This document shows, in pieces, positions 39,779 to 46,694 of a DNA stretch of 46,694 nt. The notes beneath the pieces are model-generated. The model worked only from the letters and a program-made list of their open reading frames with translations, had not been told where the DNA came from and did not search any database. The translations under genes were made by a program, and so were the position numbers. Source of the stretch: JBBDSH01 sp040905045 (GTDB lineage Bacteria > Pseudomonadota > Gammaproteobacteria > Eutrophobiales > Eutrophobiaceae); the NCBI GenBank assembly GCA_040905045.1, contig JBBDSH010000036.1, forward strand, positions 1 through 46,694, given 5' to 3'. Every line of letters starts with the position of its first letter. The stretch's first letter is position 1.

Positions 39779-41401
39779 GCGCAAGTCCTTGCGCAGGATC
39801 TTGCCGACGGCGGATTTGGGCAGGGTGTCGATGCATTCCACGTACTTGGGCACCTTGTAGGCGGCCAGGTTCCGCCGGCAGTACTCCCGGATTTCATCCA
39901 CTGACACATCGGCGTTCTGTTTCGGGACCACGAACAGCTTGACCGCCTCGCCGGTCCGCTCATCGGGAACACCGATGCAGGCACATTCAAACACTCCCGG
40001 TGCCGACATGCCCACTTCTTCGACTTCGGTGGGATAGACATTGAAGCCGGACACCAGGATCATGTCCTTTTTGCGATCGACGATATGAAAAAAACCGTCT
40101 TCCTCCACTGTGGCAATATCGCCGGTGCGGAAGAAACCGTCGCCAGTGAAGATGGTATCGTTCAGGTCCTCGCGTCCCCAATAGCCGCGCATGACGGTAG
40201 GGCCGCGGAAGCAGATCTCGCCAGGTTCATTGATACCCGCTTCATTACCCTCATCATCACGCAGACTCACCTCCAGTGACGGAAAGGGCAGGCCGATGGT
40301 GCTCCTGAAACCCTCGACATAAAGCGGTGTTTGTGTCACGCCGCCGGTCTCGGACAGACCGTAGCCTTCCTTGATATGCTTACCGGTCACCGTGTGCCAG
40401 TGGTTGGAGATGGCTTCCTGGATCGGAGTGCCGCCGCCCATAGCCAGCTTCAGCGAGGAAAAATCCACTTTATCGAAACCGGGAGTATGCAGCAGGCCGT
40501 TGAACAGCGTGTTAACGCCGGTGATGACGGTGAACGGCCATTTGCCCAGTTCTTCAACGAAGCCAGGCATATCCCTGGGGTTGTGAATGAGAATGTTGAG
40601 CCCGCCCTTGTGCAGAAAGCTCAGGGTGTTGGCGGCCAGGCCGAGGATGTGATACATGGGGGTGGCCGTAATGATGACGGGTCTGTCCACCCCGAATACA
40701 TCGTCCCCCAGAAAGGCAGTGAAGGCCAGGACATTGGTAATCACATTACGGTGACTGAGCATGGCACCCTTGGCCAGGCCGGTGGTGCCGCCGGTGTATT
40801 GCAGAAACGCGAGATCGCCGCCGCCCAGCTCGATTTTCCGGACGGGAAGGGCCTCGCTCGCGTTGAGCGCGCCCTGGAAAGTATGGACGTCATAACCGGA
40901 CAGGTTCGGCAGGATGACGTCGTCCGTTTCTCCCAGAAGATCGTTCTCGCCGATGACGATAATGGTTCGGACGGGCACCTCGTCGAGCACCTCCAGCAGG
41001 GTGGGTAGGGCAGTCTCGATGATGATAATGGAATCCACGTCGGCATCATTGAGCTGGTGTTTCAGTTCCCGCGCCGTATACAGCGGATTGACATTGACCT
41101 GGATGAGGCCGGCACGGAGATTGCCGTACATGGCCAGCGGGAAGGGCAGTATATTGGGACACATCAGGGCGATACGGGCGCCCTTTTCGAGATGCGGGCG
41201 GGCCTGAAGAAAGGCGGCAAAATTCCGCGACATGCCGTCCACCTCGGAATAACTCAGGGTTGTACCCTGGTTATGATAGGCCGGTTTGTCACCGTATTGT
41301 CCGAAGGCCTCTTCTATTATATTGACCAGGGAGCCGATGCTGTCCGGATCCACGTGATCGGGGACATGCGGCGGCCAGGATTTGCGCCAGATGGGCTCCA
41401 T
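39767..41401 (-). CDS. fadD: Long-chain fatty-acid-CoA ligase-like enzyme (FadD-like)
   Basis: This 544-residue ANL-superfamily acyl-CoA synthetase has the AMP-binding P-loop YTGGTTGLAKGAMLSHRN, the motif EGYGLSETGGV, the TGDIATVEEDGFFHIVDRKKDMI hinge and the catalytic lysine in PKSAVGKILRKDLR. It aligns closely with E. coli FadD, for example MEPIWRKSWPPHVP at the start and VITGVNTLFNGLL in the middle. Fatty acids are the default substrate. Because no dedicated feruloyl-CoA synthetase is seen, a hydroxycinnamate role is conceivable but unsupported. The three final residues lie in a repeat arm. Shine-Dalgarno GAGGAA at the start; the gap to the next, divergent gene (about 250 bases) holds nothing recognisable. 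Confidence 0.9.
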   Translation of the reverse strand: MEPIWRKSWPPHVPDHVDPDSIGSLVNIIEEAFGQYGDKPAYHNQGTTLSYSEVDGMSRNFAAFLQARPHLEKGARIALMCPNILPFPLAMYGNLRAGLIQVNVNPLYTARELKHQLNDADVDSIIIIETALPTLLEVLDEVPVRTIIVIGENDLLGETDDVILPNLSGYDVHTFQGALNASEALPVRKIELGGGDLAFLQYTGGTTGLAKGAMLSHRNVITNVLAFTAFLGDDVFGVDRPVIITATPMYHILGLAANTLSFLHKGGLNILIHNPRDMPGFVEELGKWPFTVITGVNTLFNGLLHTPGFDKVDFSSLKLAMGGGTPIQEAISNHWHTVTGKHIKEGYGLSETGGVTQTPLYVEGFRSTIGLPFPSLEVSLRDDEGNEAGINEPGEICFRGPTVMRGYWGREDLNDTIFTGDGFFRTGDIATVEEDGFFHIVDRKKDMILVSGFNVYPTEVEEVGMSAPGVFECACIGVPDERTGEAVKLFVVPKQNADVSVDEIREYCRRNLAAYKVPKYVECIDTLPKSAVGKILRKDLRSEE

Positions 41402-41649
41402 AGACTTTATTCCTCGCGATTTTTTCGTACTCCGCAGCCCGAAGCGGTGTAACCCGGTTGTTGCTGATATACTGTGAAAAGAAGGGCATTTACTTTAAAA
41501 TGCATATTCTACAGTGCCGCATGCCGGTGTTCCATGGTTGCCGAAGGGACCCATGTGGCCGCGAATAATAAATATCATACTAAAAGGGGGTGGCGGTTTG
41601 TTTTTCCCTGCGGTCGATCCGTATCTTTCCCGTAACGGGGGGTGTGTTT

Positions 41650-41964
41650 GTGGATAAGGATATCCGCAGTCGTCTTTTCAATGACGAGCGCATCAGGAAA
41701 CTCGTGACCAGAAAACAGCGCTATGTCTTTTCACTGGCATTGCTGGTTCTGGCCATTCATTTCGGACTTGTCCTTACCATGGCCTGGCTCCCCGACTGGC
41801 TGTCGGCCCGCCTTACCGAAACAGGCATTGAGACCCGGGGTCTGCTTGTTACCTTTATACTGATCCTGGCGGTCTATGTCGTGATGTTTGTCTTCGTTCG
41901 GCGCAAGATTGCCGAGAATAACGCTGATATTCATGAGTTGGTCGAGACAATCAGCAATGAATAA
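41650..41964 (+). CDS. yjcH: DUF485 inner-membrane protein (YjcH-like), first copy
   Basis: This small two-helix membrane protein of about 104 residues is the usual partner gene of acetate permease ActP. Charged cytoplasmic start DKDIRSRLFNDERIRKLVTRKQRY, helix 1 VFSLALLVLAIHFGLVLTM, helix 2 LLVTFILILAVYVVMFVFV, and a charged tail AENNADIHELVETISNE. The start is the GTG at 41650, after a G-rich Shine-Dalgarno (about 41635-41642); an upstream GTG at 41590 would add non-homologous residues. It overlaps the following actP start by 8 bases. Confidence 0.85.
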   Translation: MDKDIRSRLFNDERIRKLVTRKQRYVFSLALLVLAIHFGLVLTMAWLPDWLSARLTETGIETRGLLVTFILILAVYVVMFVFVRRKIAENNADIHELVETISNE

Positions 41965-43627
41965 AACTGTTCTCCGTATCATCACCCTGTTTATATCGTG
42001 TTCGGCCGGGTCGGTCGTGCTGGCCGCCGGCAATAGTAATGGCATCTCCGTTCAGCAGGAAGGCTTTAACATCATCGCCGCCTCCATATTTGTTTTCTTT
42101 ATCGCCGTAACCCTGGTCATTACCTGGTGGGCGGCCAGGAATACGCATAATACCAAGGATTTTTATTCCGCTGGCGGACGTATCACCGGTTTCCAGAACG
42201 GCCTGGCCATCGCCGGTGACTTCATGTCCGCCGCTACATTTCTCGGGGTTACCGGGCTGGTCTTCGTGTACGGTTTCGATGTGGCCCTGTATGTGCTGGC
42301 GGGAATTGTCGGTTTCTGTTTGCTGTTGATTCTCCTGGCTGAACCTTTCAGAAACCTGGGAACATTTACACTTTCCGATGCCGTCTCGTACAGGCTCAGT
42401 CGCAAGCCCATACGCGCCTTCTCCGGCTTCACCTCCCTGATTATCGTTATCATGTATCTGGTCATCCAGATGGTCGGCGCGGGCGCCTTGATCCAGTTGC
42501 TGTTCGGTCTGCCTTATGAAGCGGCTGTAGTAACTATCGGTACGCTGATGGTGATCTATGTCTCGGCGGGCGGCATGATGGCTACCACCTGGGTGCAGAT
42601 CATCAAGGCTGTCCTGTTGCTGCTGGGCATTACCATACTCGCCGTTGCCACTTTCTATCATTTTAATTTCAGTTTCAGCCAAATGTATCAGCAGGTTGCC
42701 GAGACGCATCATCTCGGCATCGATATTTTTACGCCGGGCGCCCAGTTGACCGATCCCCTGGCCATGATCTCCCTGTCAGTGGCACTTATCTTCGGAGCCA
42801 TCGGCATGCCGCACGTGCTCATGCGGTTGTTTACCGTTCCCGATGTGCGTGAATCCTATCGTTCGGTGCTGTATTCCACCTGTTTTATCGGCTATGTATT
42901 CTGTCTCATCTTTTTTATTATCGGCTTCGGTTCCATTGTGGTTCTGAACCAGCATCCTGAACTGTTCGACGCCTCCGGCCGCTTGATTGGCGGCAGCAAC
43001 ATGGTAGCGGTGCATCTCTCCAAGGTTATCGCCGGTGATATTTTCTACGGTTTTATCAGCGCCATCGTTTTCGCCACCATACTCGCGGTCGTTGCCGGTC
43101 TGACTATCGCCGGCGCGTCGGCCGTATCCCATGATATTTATGCCAGCGTCATCCGCAGCGGCAGAGCTTCGGAGAGAGAGGAAATCCGCGTCTCGCGTAT
43201 CGCGACCCTGGTGATCGGCGCCATTGCAATCGGACTGGGTATTGCATTCGAACGGCAGAATATCGCCTATCTCATGACTATGGTGTTTGCCGTGTCCGCC
43301 AGCGCCAACTTCCCGCTACTGCTGTTGTCCGTATACTGGCGCGGCATTACGACCCGCGGGGCGGTTATCGGCGGCTTCTGCGGTCTTATCAGTTCGGTCG
43401 GATTTGTCATCCTGGGGCCGACTATCTGGGTGGAAATACTGGGCAATGAAAGCGCGATCTTCCCGTATGCATTTCCGGCGCTGTTTTCCATGAGTATCGG
43501 GTTTGCCGTGATAATTATTGTCTCGCTGCTGGATAACAGTGAAAGGGCAAAAAAGGATCGGGAAACATTCGATGCTTTGTATCTGGATATCTATCTGGGC
43601 AAGGCGGTCAAGGAACTCGCGGAATAA
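41957..43627 (+). CDS. actP: Acetate/monocarboxylate:sodium symporter ActP-like, first copy
   Basis: This 556-residue sodium:solute symporter (SSS family) has an N-terminal signal-like segment (residues 1-23, IITLFISCSAGSVVLAAG), as in E. coli ActP, and about 13 further helices. Family segments include FYSAGGRITGFQNGLAIAGDFMSAATFLG, GGMMATTWVQIIKA, GMPHVLMRLFTVPDVRESYRS and FPLLLLSVYWRGITTRGAV. Acetate is the best guess for substrate; propionate, pyruvate or glycolate are transported by relatives. It forms an overlapping pair with yjcH. Confidence 0.9.
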   Translation: MNKTVLRIITLFISCSAGSVVLAAGNSNGISVQQEGFNIIAASIFVFFIAVTLVITWWAARNTHNTKDFYSAGGRITGFQNGLAIAGDFMSAATFLGVTGLVFVYGFDVALYVLAGIVGFCLLLILLAEPFRNLGTFTLSDAVSYRLSRKPIRAFSGFTSLIIVIMYLVIQMVGAGALIQLLFGLPYEAAVVTIGTLMVIYVSAGGMMATTWVQIIKAVLLLLGITILAVATFYHFNFSFSQMYQQVAETHHLGIDIFTPGAQLTDPLAMISLSVALIFGAIGMPHVLMRLFTVPDVRESYRSVLYSTCFIGYVFCLIFFIIGFGSIVVLNQHPELFDASGRLIGGSNMVAVHLSKVIAGDIFYGFISAIVFATILAVVAGLTIAGASAVSHDIYASVIRSGRASEREEIRVSRIATLVIGAIAIGLGIAFERQNIAYLMTMVFAVSASANFPLLLLSVYWRGITTRGAVIGGFCGLISSVGFVILGPTIWVEILGNESAIFPYAFPALFSMSIGFAVIIIVSLLDNSERAKKDRETFDALYLDIYLGKAVKELAE

Positions 43628-43686
43628 CGAACTGTAAGCCAGAGGTTTAATCCATCAGTTAATCATCTGAAGTGGAGATACCACTT

Positions 43687-44010
43687 ATGCATTATGAAAA
43701 CATTCATCAACTGCTTGAGGACGAACGCTTCAGGAAGGTTATCCGTAAAAAACAACGGTTACCGCTATTATTTTCCCTGGCTGCTATTTTCCTTTTTTTC
43801 GGTTTTGTTCTGGTTATTGCTTTTGCTCCCGGTCTACTTGCCGTCGAGTTTGGCGAAGACGGCGTCATCAAACTCTATCTGATTCTTTCTGTTCTTTTGA
43901 TCATTCTGATATGTGTTCTTATGAATCTTTTTGTCACTCTGAAGGCCAGGGACAATCACGACGATATTCATGAATTGATCGGGATTCTGAGGGAGGAGAA
44001 CGAGCGATGA
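43687..44010 (+). CDS. yjcH: DUF485 inner-membrane protein (YjcH-like), second copy
   Basis: This 107-residue paralogue of the protein at 41650 has the same order: charged start (HYENIHQLLEDERFRKVIRKKQR), two membrane helices (LFSLAAIFLFFGFVLVIAFA and LYLILSVLLIILICVLMNLF), and a tail KARDNHDDIHELIGILREEN. The ATG at 43687 has GGAGA in front. It overlaps the next gene by four bases (ATGA), so each DUF485-ActP pair is its own coupled unit. Confidence 0.9.
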   Translation: MHYENIHQLLEDERFRKVIRKKQRLPLLFSLAAIFLFFGFVLVIAFAPGLLAVEFGEDGVIKLYLILSVLLIILICVLMNLFVTLKARDNHDDIHELIGILREENER

Positions 44011-45680
44011 TATTGTTCAGGTGCCTGTTACTTTCCCTTCTGGTTTTTCCCTCCGGCGCGGTCATTGCCGCCGGTGCAGTGGGCTCCGGCGATATGGCCG
44101 GGGGCGATGGCGGGATGAACGTCATCGCGGCGGGCATCTTCGTGGTATTCATTGTTGCCACCCTGTTTGTTACCTGGTGGGCGGCAACACAGACGCGGAA
44201 TGCGAAGGATTTCTATGCGGCCGGCGGTCGTATCAGCGGATTTCAGAATGGCCTGGCCATCGCCGGCGATTTCATGTCGGCGGCTACATTCCTCGGTATC
44301 TCCGGTCTGGTCTTTGCGCGCGGCATCGACGCTGTAATCTACTCCCTCTCTGCGTTGGTGGGATTATGCCTGCTGTTATTCATGGTGGTCGAGCCATTCC
44401 GCAATCTGGGCCGCTATACACTCTCCGATATTGCCTCATATCGGTTGAACAAAAGGCTGATACGAGGATTCGCGTCGATAACCTCCCTGGCTGTGGTAAT
44501 CATGTATCTGATCACACAGATGGTCGGTGCCGGCGCCTTGATTCAGGTGCTGTTCGGCCTGCCTTATGAAAGCGCCGTGATCATTATCGGCGGTTTGATG
44601 GTGACGTATGTTGCGGTGGGCGGCATGATGGCGACGACTTGGGTGCAGATCATTAAAGCCGTATTGATGTTGCTGGGCGTGACGGTGTTGGCCTTCGGCA
44701 CACTGCATTATTTCGATTTCAGTGTTATTGGAATGTACAAGGAGGCAGTGGCCACGCACGATCTGGGCGAACGCATCCTGGAAGCCGGCACGCTTCTTCA
44801 GGATCCTGTCTCAAGTGTATCGCTGGCCATTGCGCTGGTATTCGGATTTATCGGTTTGCCCCATATACTCATGCGTCTGTTTACCGTCCCGGATGTCCGA
44901 CAGGCCTACCGGTCTGTGTTCTTTTCCAGTTGCTTCATGGCTTATGTATTTATTCTGATTACTTTTGTTATTGGAGTCGGTGCCATTACCATCCTGAATC
45001 AGCATCCGGAATTGTTCGAGCCTTCCGGCCGGTTGATCGGAGGCAATAATATGGCCGCCGTTCATTTGTCACAGGTGATCGCCGGTGATGTCTTTCTTGG
45101 CTTTATCAGCGCCATTGTCTTTGCCACCATTCTGGCCGTGGTCGCCGGCCTGACCCTGGCAGGTGCCTCGGCAATCTCCCATGATTTCTATGCCGGGGTG
45201 ATACGGCACGGCAAGGCAACCGAGCACGAAGAAGTCCGGATTACCCGTATCGCCACCATTGCCCTGGGTATTGTCGCCATCGGCCTGGGTATACTGTTCG
45301 AAGGGCAGAATGTGGCCTATCTGGTCAGCATGGTATTCGCCATCTCGGCCAGCGCCAACTTTCCGCTCCTGGTATTGTCGGTCTACTGGCGTGGCCTGAC
45401 ATCGCGCGGTGCGGTCATCGGCGGATCCATCGGCCTGTTCTCCGCCGTCAGCCTGATCATCCTGGGACCCACCATCTGGGTCGAGATCCTGGGGAACGAA
45501 AAGGCGATCTTCCCGTACCAGTACCCGGCTCTGTTTACCATGCCGTTGGGCTTTATCAGCATCATTCTCTTTTCAAAACTGGATCGCAGCAGTATGGCTG
45601 TCACGGACCGGGAGACGTTCGATGAACTGTATCTGGATATGTACCTTGGCCAGTCCGTCAAGGAAAAGGTTGCTGGTTAG
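44007..45680 (+). CDS. actP: Acetate/monocarboxylate:sodium symporter ActP-like, second copy
   Basis: This 557-residue paralogue of the symporter at 41957 is colinear along the whole length, for example FYAAGGRISGFQNGLAIAGDFMSAATFLG, FGLPYESAVIIIGGLMVTY and GLPHILMRLFTVPDVRQAYRS. It has its own signal-like N-terminus (LLLSLLVFPSGAVIAAG). Differences are spread over the protein, so the duplication is not very recent. The two may differ in affinity or substrate. It ends 51 bases before the tannase-family gene. Confidence 0.9.
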   Translation: MILFRCLLLSLLVFPSGAVIAAGAVGSGDMAGGDGGMNVIAAGIFVVFIVATLFVTWWAATQTRNAKDFYAAGGRISGFQNGLAIAGDFMSAATFLGISGLVFARGIDAVIYSLSALVGLCLLLFMVVEPFRNLGRYTLSDIASYRLNKRLIRGFASITSLAVVIMYLITQMVGAGALIQVLFGLPYESAVIIIGGLMVTYVAVGGMMATTWVQIIKAVLMLLGVTVLAFGTLHYFDFSVIGMYKEAVATHDLGERILEAGTLLQDPVSSVSLAIALVFGFIGLPHILMRLFTVPDVRQAYRSVFFSSCFMAYVFILITFVIGVGAITILNQHPELFEPSGRLIGGNNMAAVHLSQVIAGDVFLGFISAIVFATILAVVAGLTLAGASAISHDFYAGVIRHGKATEHEEVRITRIATIALGIVAIGLGILFEGQNVAYLVSMVFAISASANFPLLVLSVYWRGLTSRGAVIGGSIGLFSAVSLIILGPTIWVEILGNEKAIFPYQYPALFTMPLGFISIILFSKLDRSSMAVTDRETFDELYLDMYLGQSVKEKVAG

Positions 45681-45731
45681 ACAAATGCTCAGACATTGCT
45701 AGGTAGATTAATACGCCCCTGGGAGAGAGTA

Positions 45732-46694
45732 ATGTCACAATATTTCCTGCGTGTTCTGTTCTGTATGATAATGCTGAATCTTGCCGCTCCATCCTTCGCC
45801 CTGTCAGAAAGAGACTGCATACAACTATTGTCGGAAACCGATGTAAATCTTTCAATCGTATCTACCGAAATAATCCCGGCCTCGGATAAACTGCCGGCTC
45901 ACTGCCGGGTCCATGGTTTTATTCTGCCGGAAGTGAATTTCGAATTGCGGTTACCGCAGAACTGGAATGGCAAATTCTATATGGTCGGCAACGGCGGTTA
46001 TCTGGGAGAGTTTTTCGATCAGTCCTATGGTCTGGTCCGCGGCTATGCGACAGCCTCGACGGATACGGGTCACAGTGGCCCGGATCCGCGGTTTGCTCAC
46101 GACAACCGTGCCGCCGAGATCGATTTTGCTTTTCGATCCGTCCATGTGACTGCCCAGGCCGCCAAGCGGCTGATCGAGGCTTATTACGGCAGTGCGCCGG
46201 CCTATTCCTACTTCCGTGGTTGCTCCACAGGCGGCCGGCAGGCCCTGATGGAGGCCCAGCGGTTTCCCGATGACTTCGACGGCTGGAGCATTGGTGCGCC
46301 CATCTACGATTATACCTACAAACAGATCTACAATGCCGCCTGGGTCAGCAAGACGTTGTATGGCAGCGATCGAAAAGGCTATGTATCCAAGTCGAAGCTG
46401 AAGCTACTGGGAAAAGCGGTATACCGACGTTGCGATAAGATCGACGGCCTAGAGGACGGTCTCATCGACGATCCACGCTTATGCGGCTTCAATCCGTATC
46501 GTGATCTCAGCCAGTGTCCCGATGGCGGGGACGGTAACGATTGCTTCACCGCGTCGCAGATCAAGGCGATTGCCAAGATTTATGATGGACCGGGGGAGGA
46601 TATCTATCCAGGCGCAGTGAAGGGCGGCGAATGGCTGGAGGCACCGGATGATGTACTCACTGGAGGCTGGGATGTCTATTTTACCGGCATGGAG
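45732..46694 (+). CDS. Tannase/feruloyl esterase family protein, 5' part (cut by window end)
   Basis: At least 321 codons are open from the ATG at 45732 to the window edge. A signal peptide (MSQYFLRVLFCMIMLNLAAPSFA) predicts export. The tannase/feruloyl-esterase family is shown by HCRVHGFILPEVNFELRLPQ, WNGKFYMVGNGGYLGE, GYATASTDTGHSG, the nucleophile elbow GCSTGGRQALMEAQRFP (Ser) and DGWSIGAPIYDYT. The catalytic Asp and His would lie beyond the window. It could release gallate from tannins or ferulate from plant polymers, which fits the dioxygenase and hydratase-lyase 12-18 kb away. Substrate is not decided by sequence. Confidence 0.9.
   Translation, partial: MSQYFLRVLFCMIMLNLAAPSFALSERDCIQLLSETDVNLSIVSTEIIPASDKLPAHCRVHGFILPEVNFELRLPQNWNGKFYMVGNGGYLGEFFDQSYGLVRGYATASTDTGHSGPDPRFAHDNRAAEIDFAFRSVHVTAQAAKRLIEAYYGSAPAYSYFRGCSTGGRQALMEAQRFPDDFDGWSIGAPIYDYTYKQIYNAAWVSKTLYGSDRKGYVSKSKLKLLGKAVYRRCDKIDGLEDGLIDDPRLCGFNPYRDLSQCPDGGDGNDCFTASQIKAIAKIYDGPGEDIYPGAVKGGEWLEAPDDVLTGGWDVYFTGME

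Overview
The window looks like chromosome of a gammaproteobacterium with a base composition in the mid-50s % GC by eye (not computed). The evidence is the gene order rnfABCDG - metG - mrp/apbC - dcd, which resembles the order in Pseudomonas and relatives, plus cysG, msrB, lexA, srkA, mltF and yjcH-actP of gammaproteobacterial type. There is no phage, plasmid or CRISPR signal. No species can be named from the sequence alone.

Layout. 1-5.6 kb: a dispersed repeat, then an RND efflux adaptor and pump with an SDR oxidoreductase in one operon. 5.7-13.2 kb, mostly minus strand: an AhpD-like protein, yhbY, an rnfABCDG operon and metG. 13.3-16.6 kb: mrp, a four-helix-bundle (S23/IVP) gene framed by inverted repeats, and a dCTP deaminase gene interrupted in frame by an HNH-containing intein. 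16.7-26.5 kb: housekeeping and stress genes (a lipoprotein, cysG, msrB, an LPPGL-repeat periplasmic protein, lexA with its operator, srkA, an NTF2-like exported protein, a LysR regulator, a ten-unit Sel1 protein, mltF, tRNA-Ser). 26.5-27.8 kb: an IS481-family element between the tRNA and what was probably its terminator. 27.9-34.1 kb: aromatic catabolism (gallate dioxygenase, alpha/beta hydrolase, GntR-FCD regulator, LigM-like O-demethylase, feruloyl-CoA hydratase-lyase). 34.1-39.7 kb: a methyltransferase with an HTH-like N-terminus, then a C1/SAM block (MetF-like reductase, metK, PfkB kinase). 39.8-46.7 kb: fadD, two tandem yjcH-actP acetate-uptake pairs and the 5' part of a tannase/feruloyl-esterase gene.

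How it fits together. The catabolic genes suggest growth on plant phenolics. An exported tannase/feruloyl esterase would release gallate or hydroxycinnamates, the hydratase-lyase would convert feruloyl-CoA to vanillin plus acetyl-CoA, LigM would demethylate vanillate or 3-O-methylgallate onto tetrahydrofolate, and the DesB-like enzyme would open the gallate ring. The nearby MetF-like reductase, MetK and an adenosine-kinase-like protein could handle the C1 groups. GTATAC-centred palindromes between the GntR gene and ligM are the likely control sites.

The most unusual content is small mobile or repeated DNA: the dcd intein, the inverted-repeat-framed S23 gene, several gtgagg-word inverted repeats (one of which supplies the end of the fadD reading frame), a nested repeat near lexA, and a four-copy MITE-like family. 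Also notable are an Rnf operon without rnfE whose RnfA lacks a conserved cluster cysteine, and a LexA operator built from GTTCTC words rather than the usual gammaproteobacterial CTGT-N8-ACAG.
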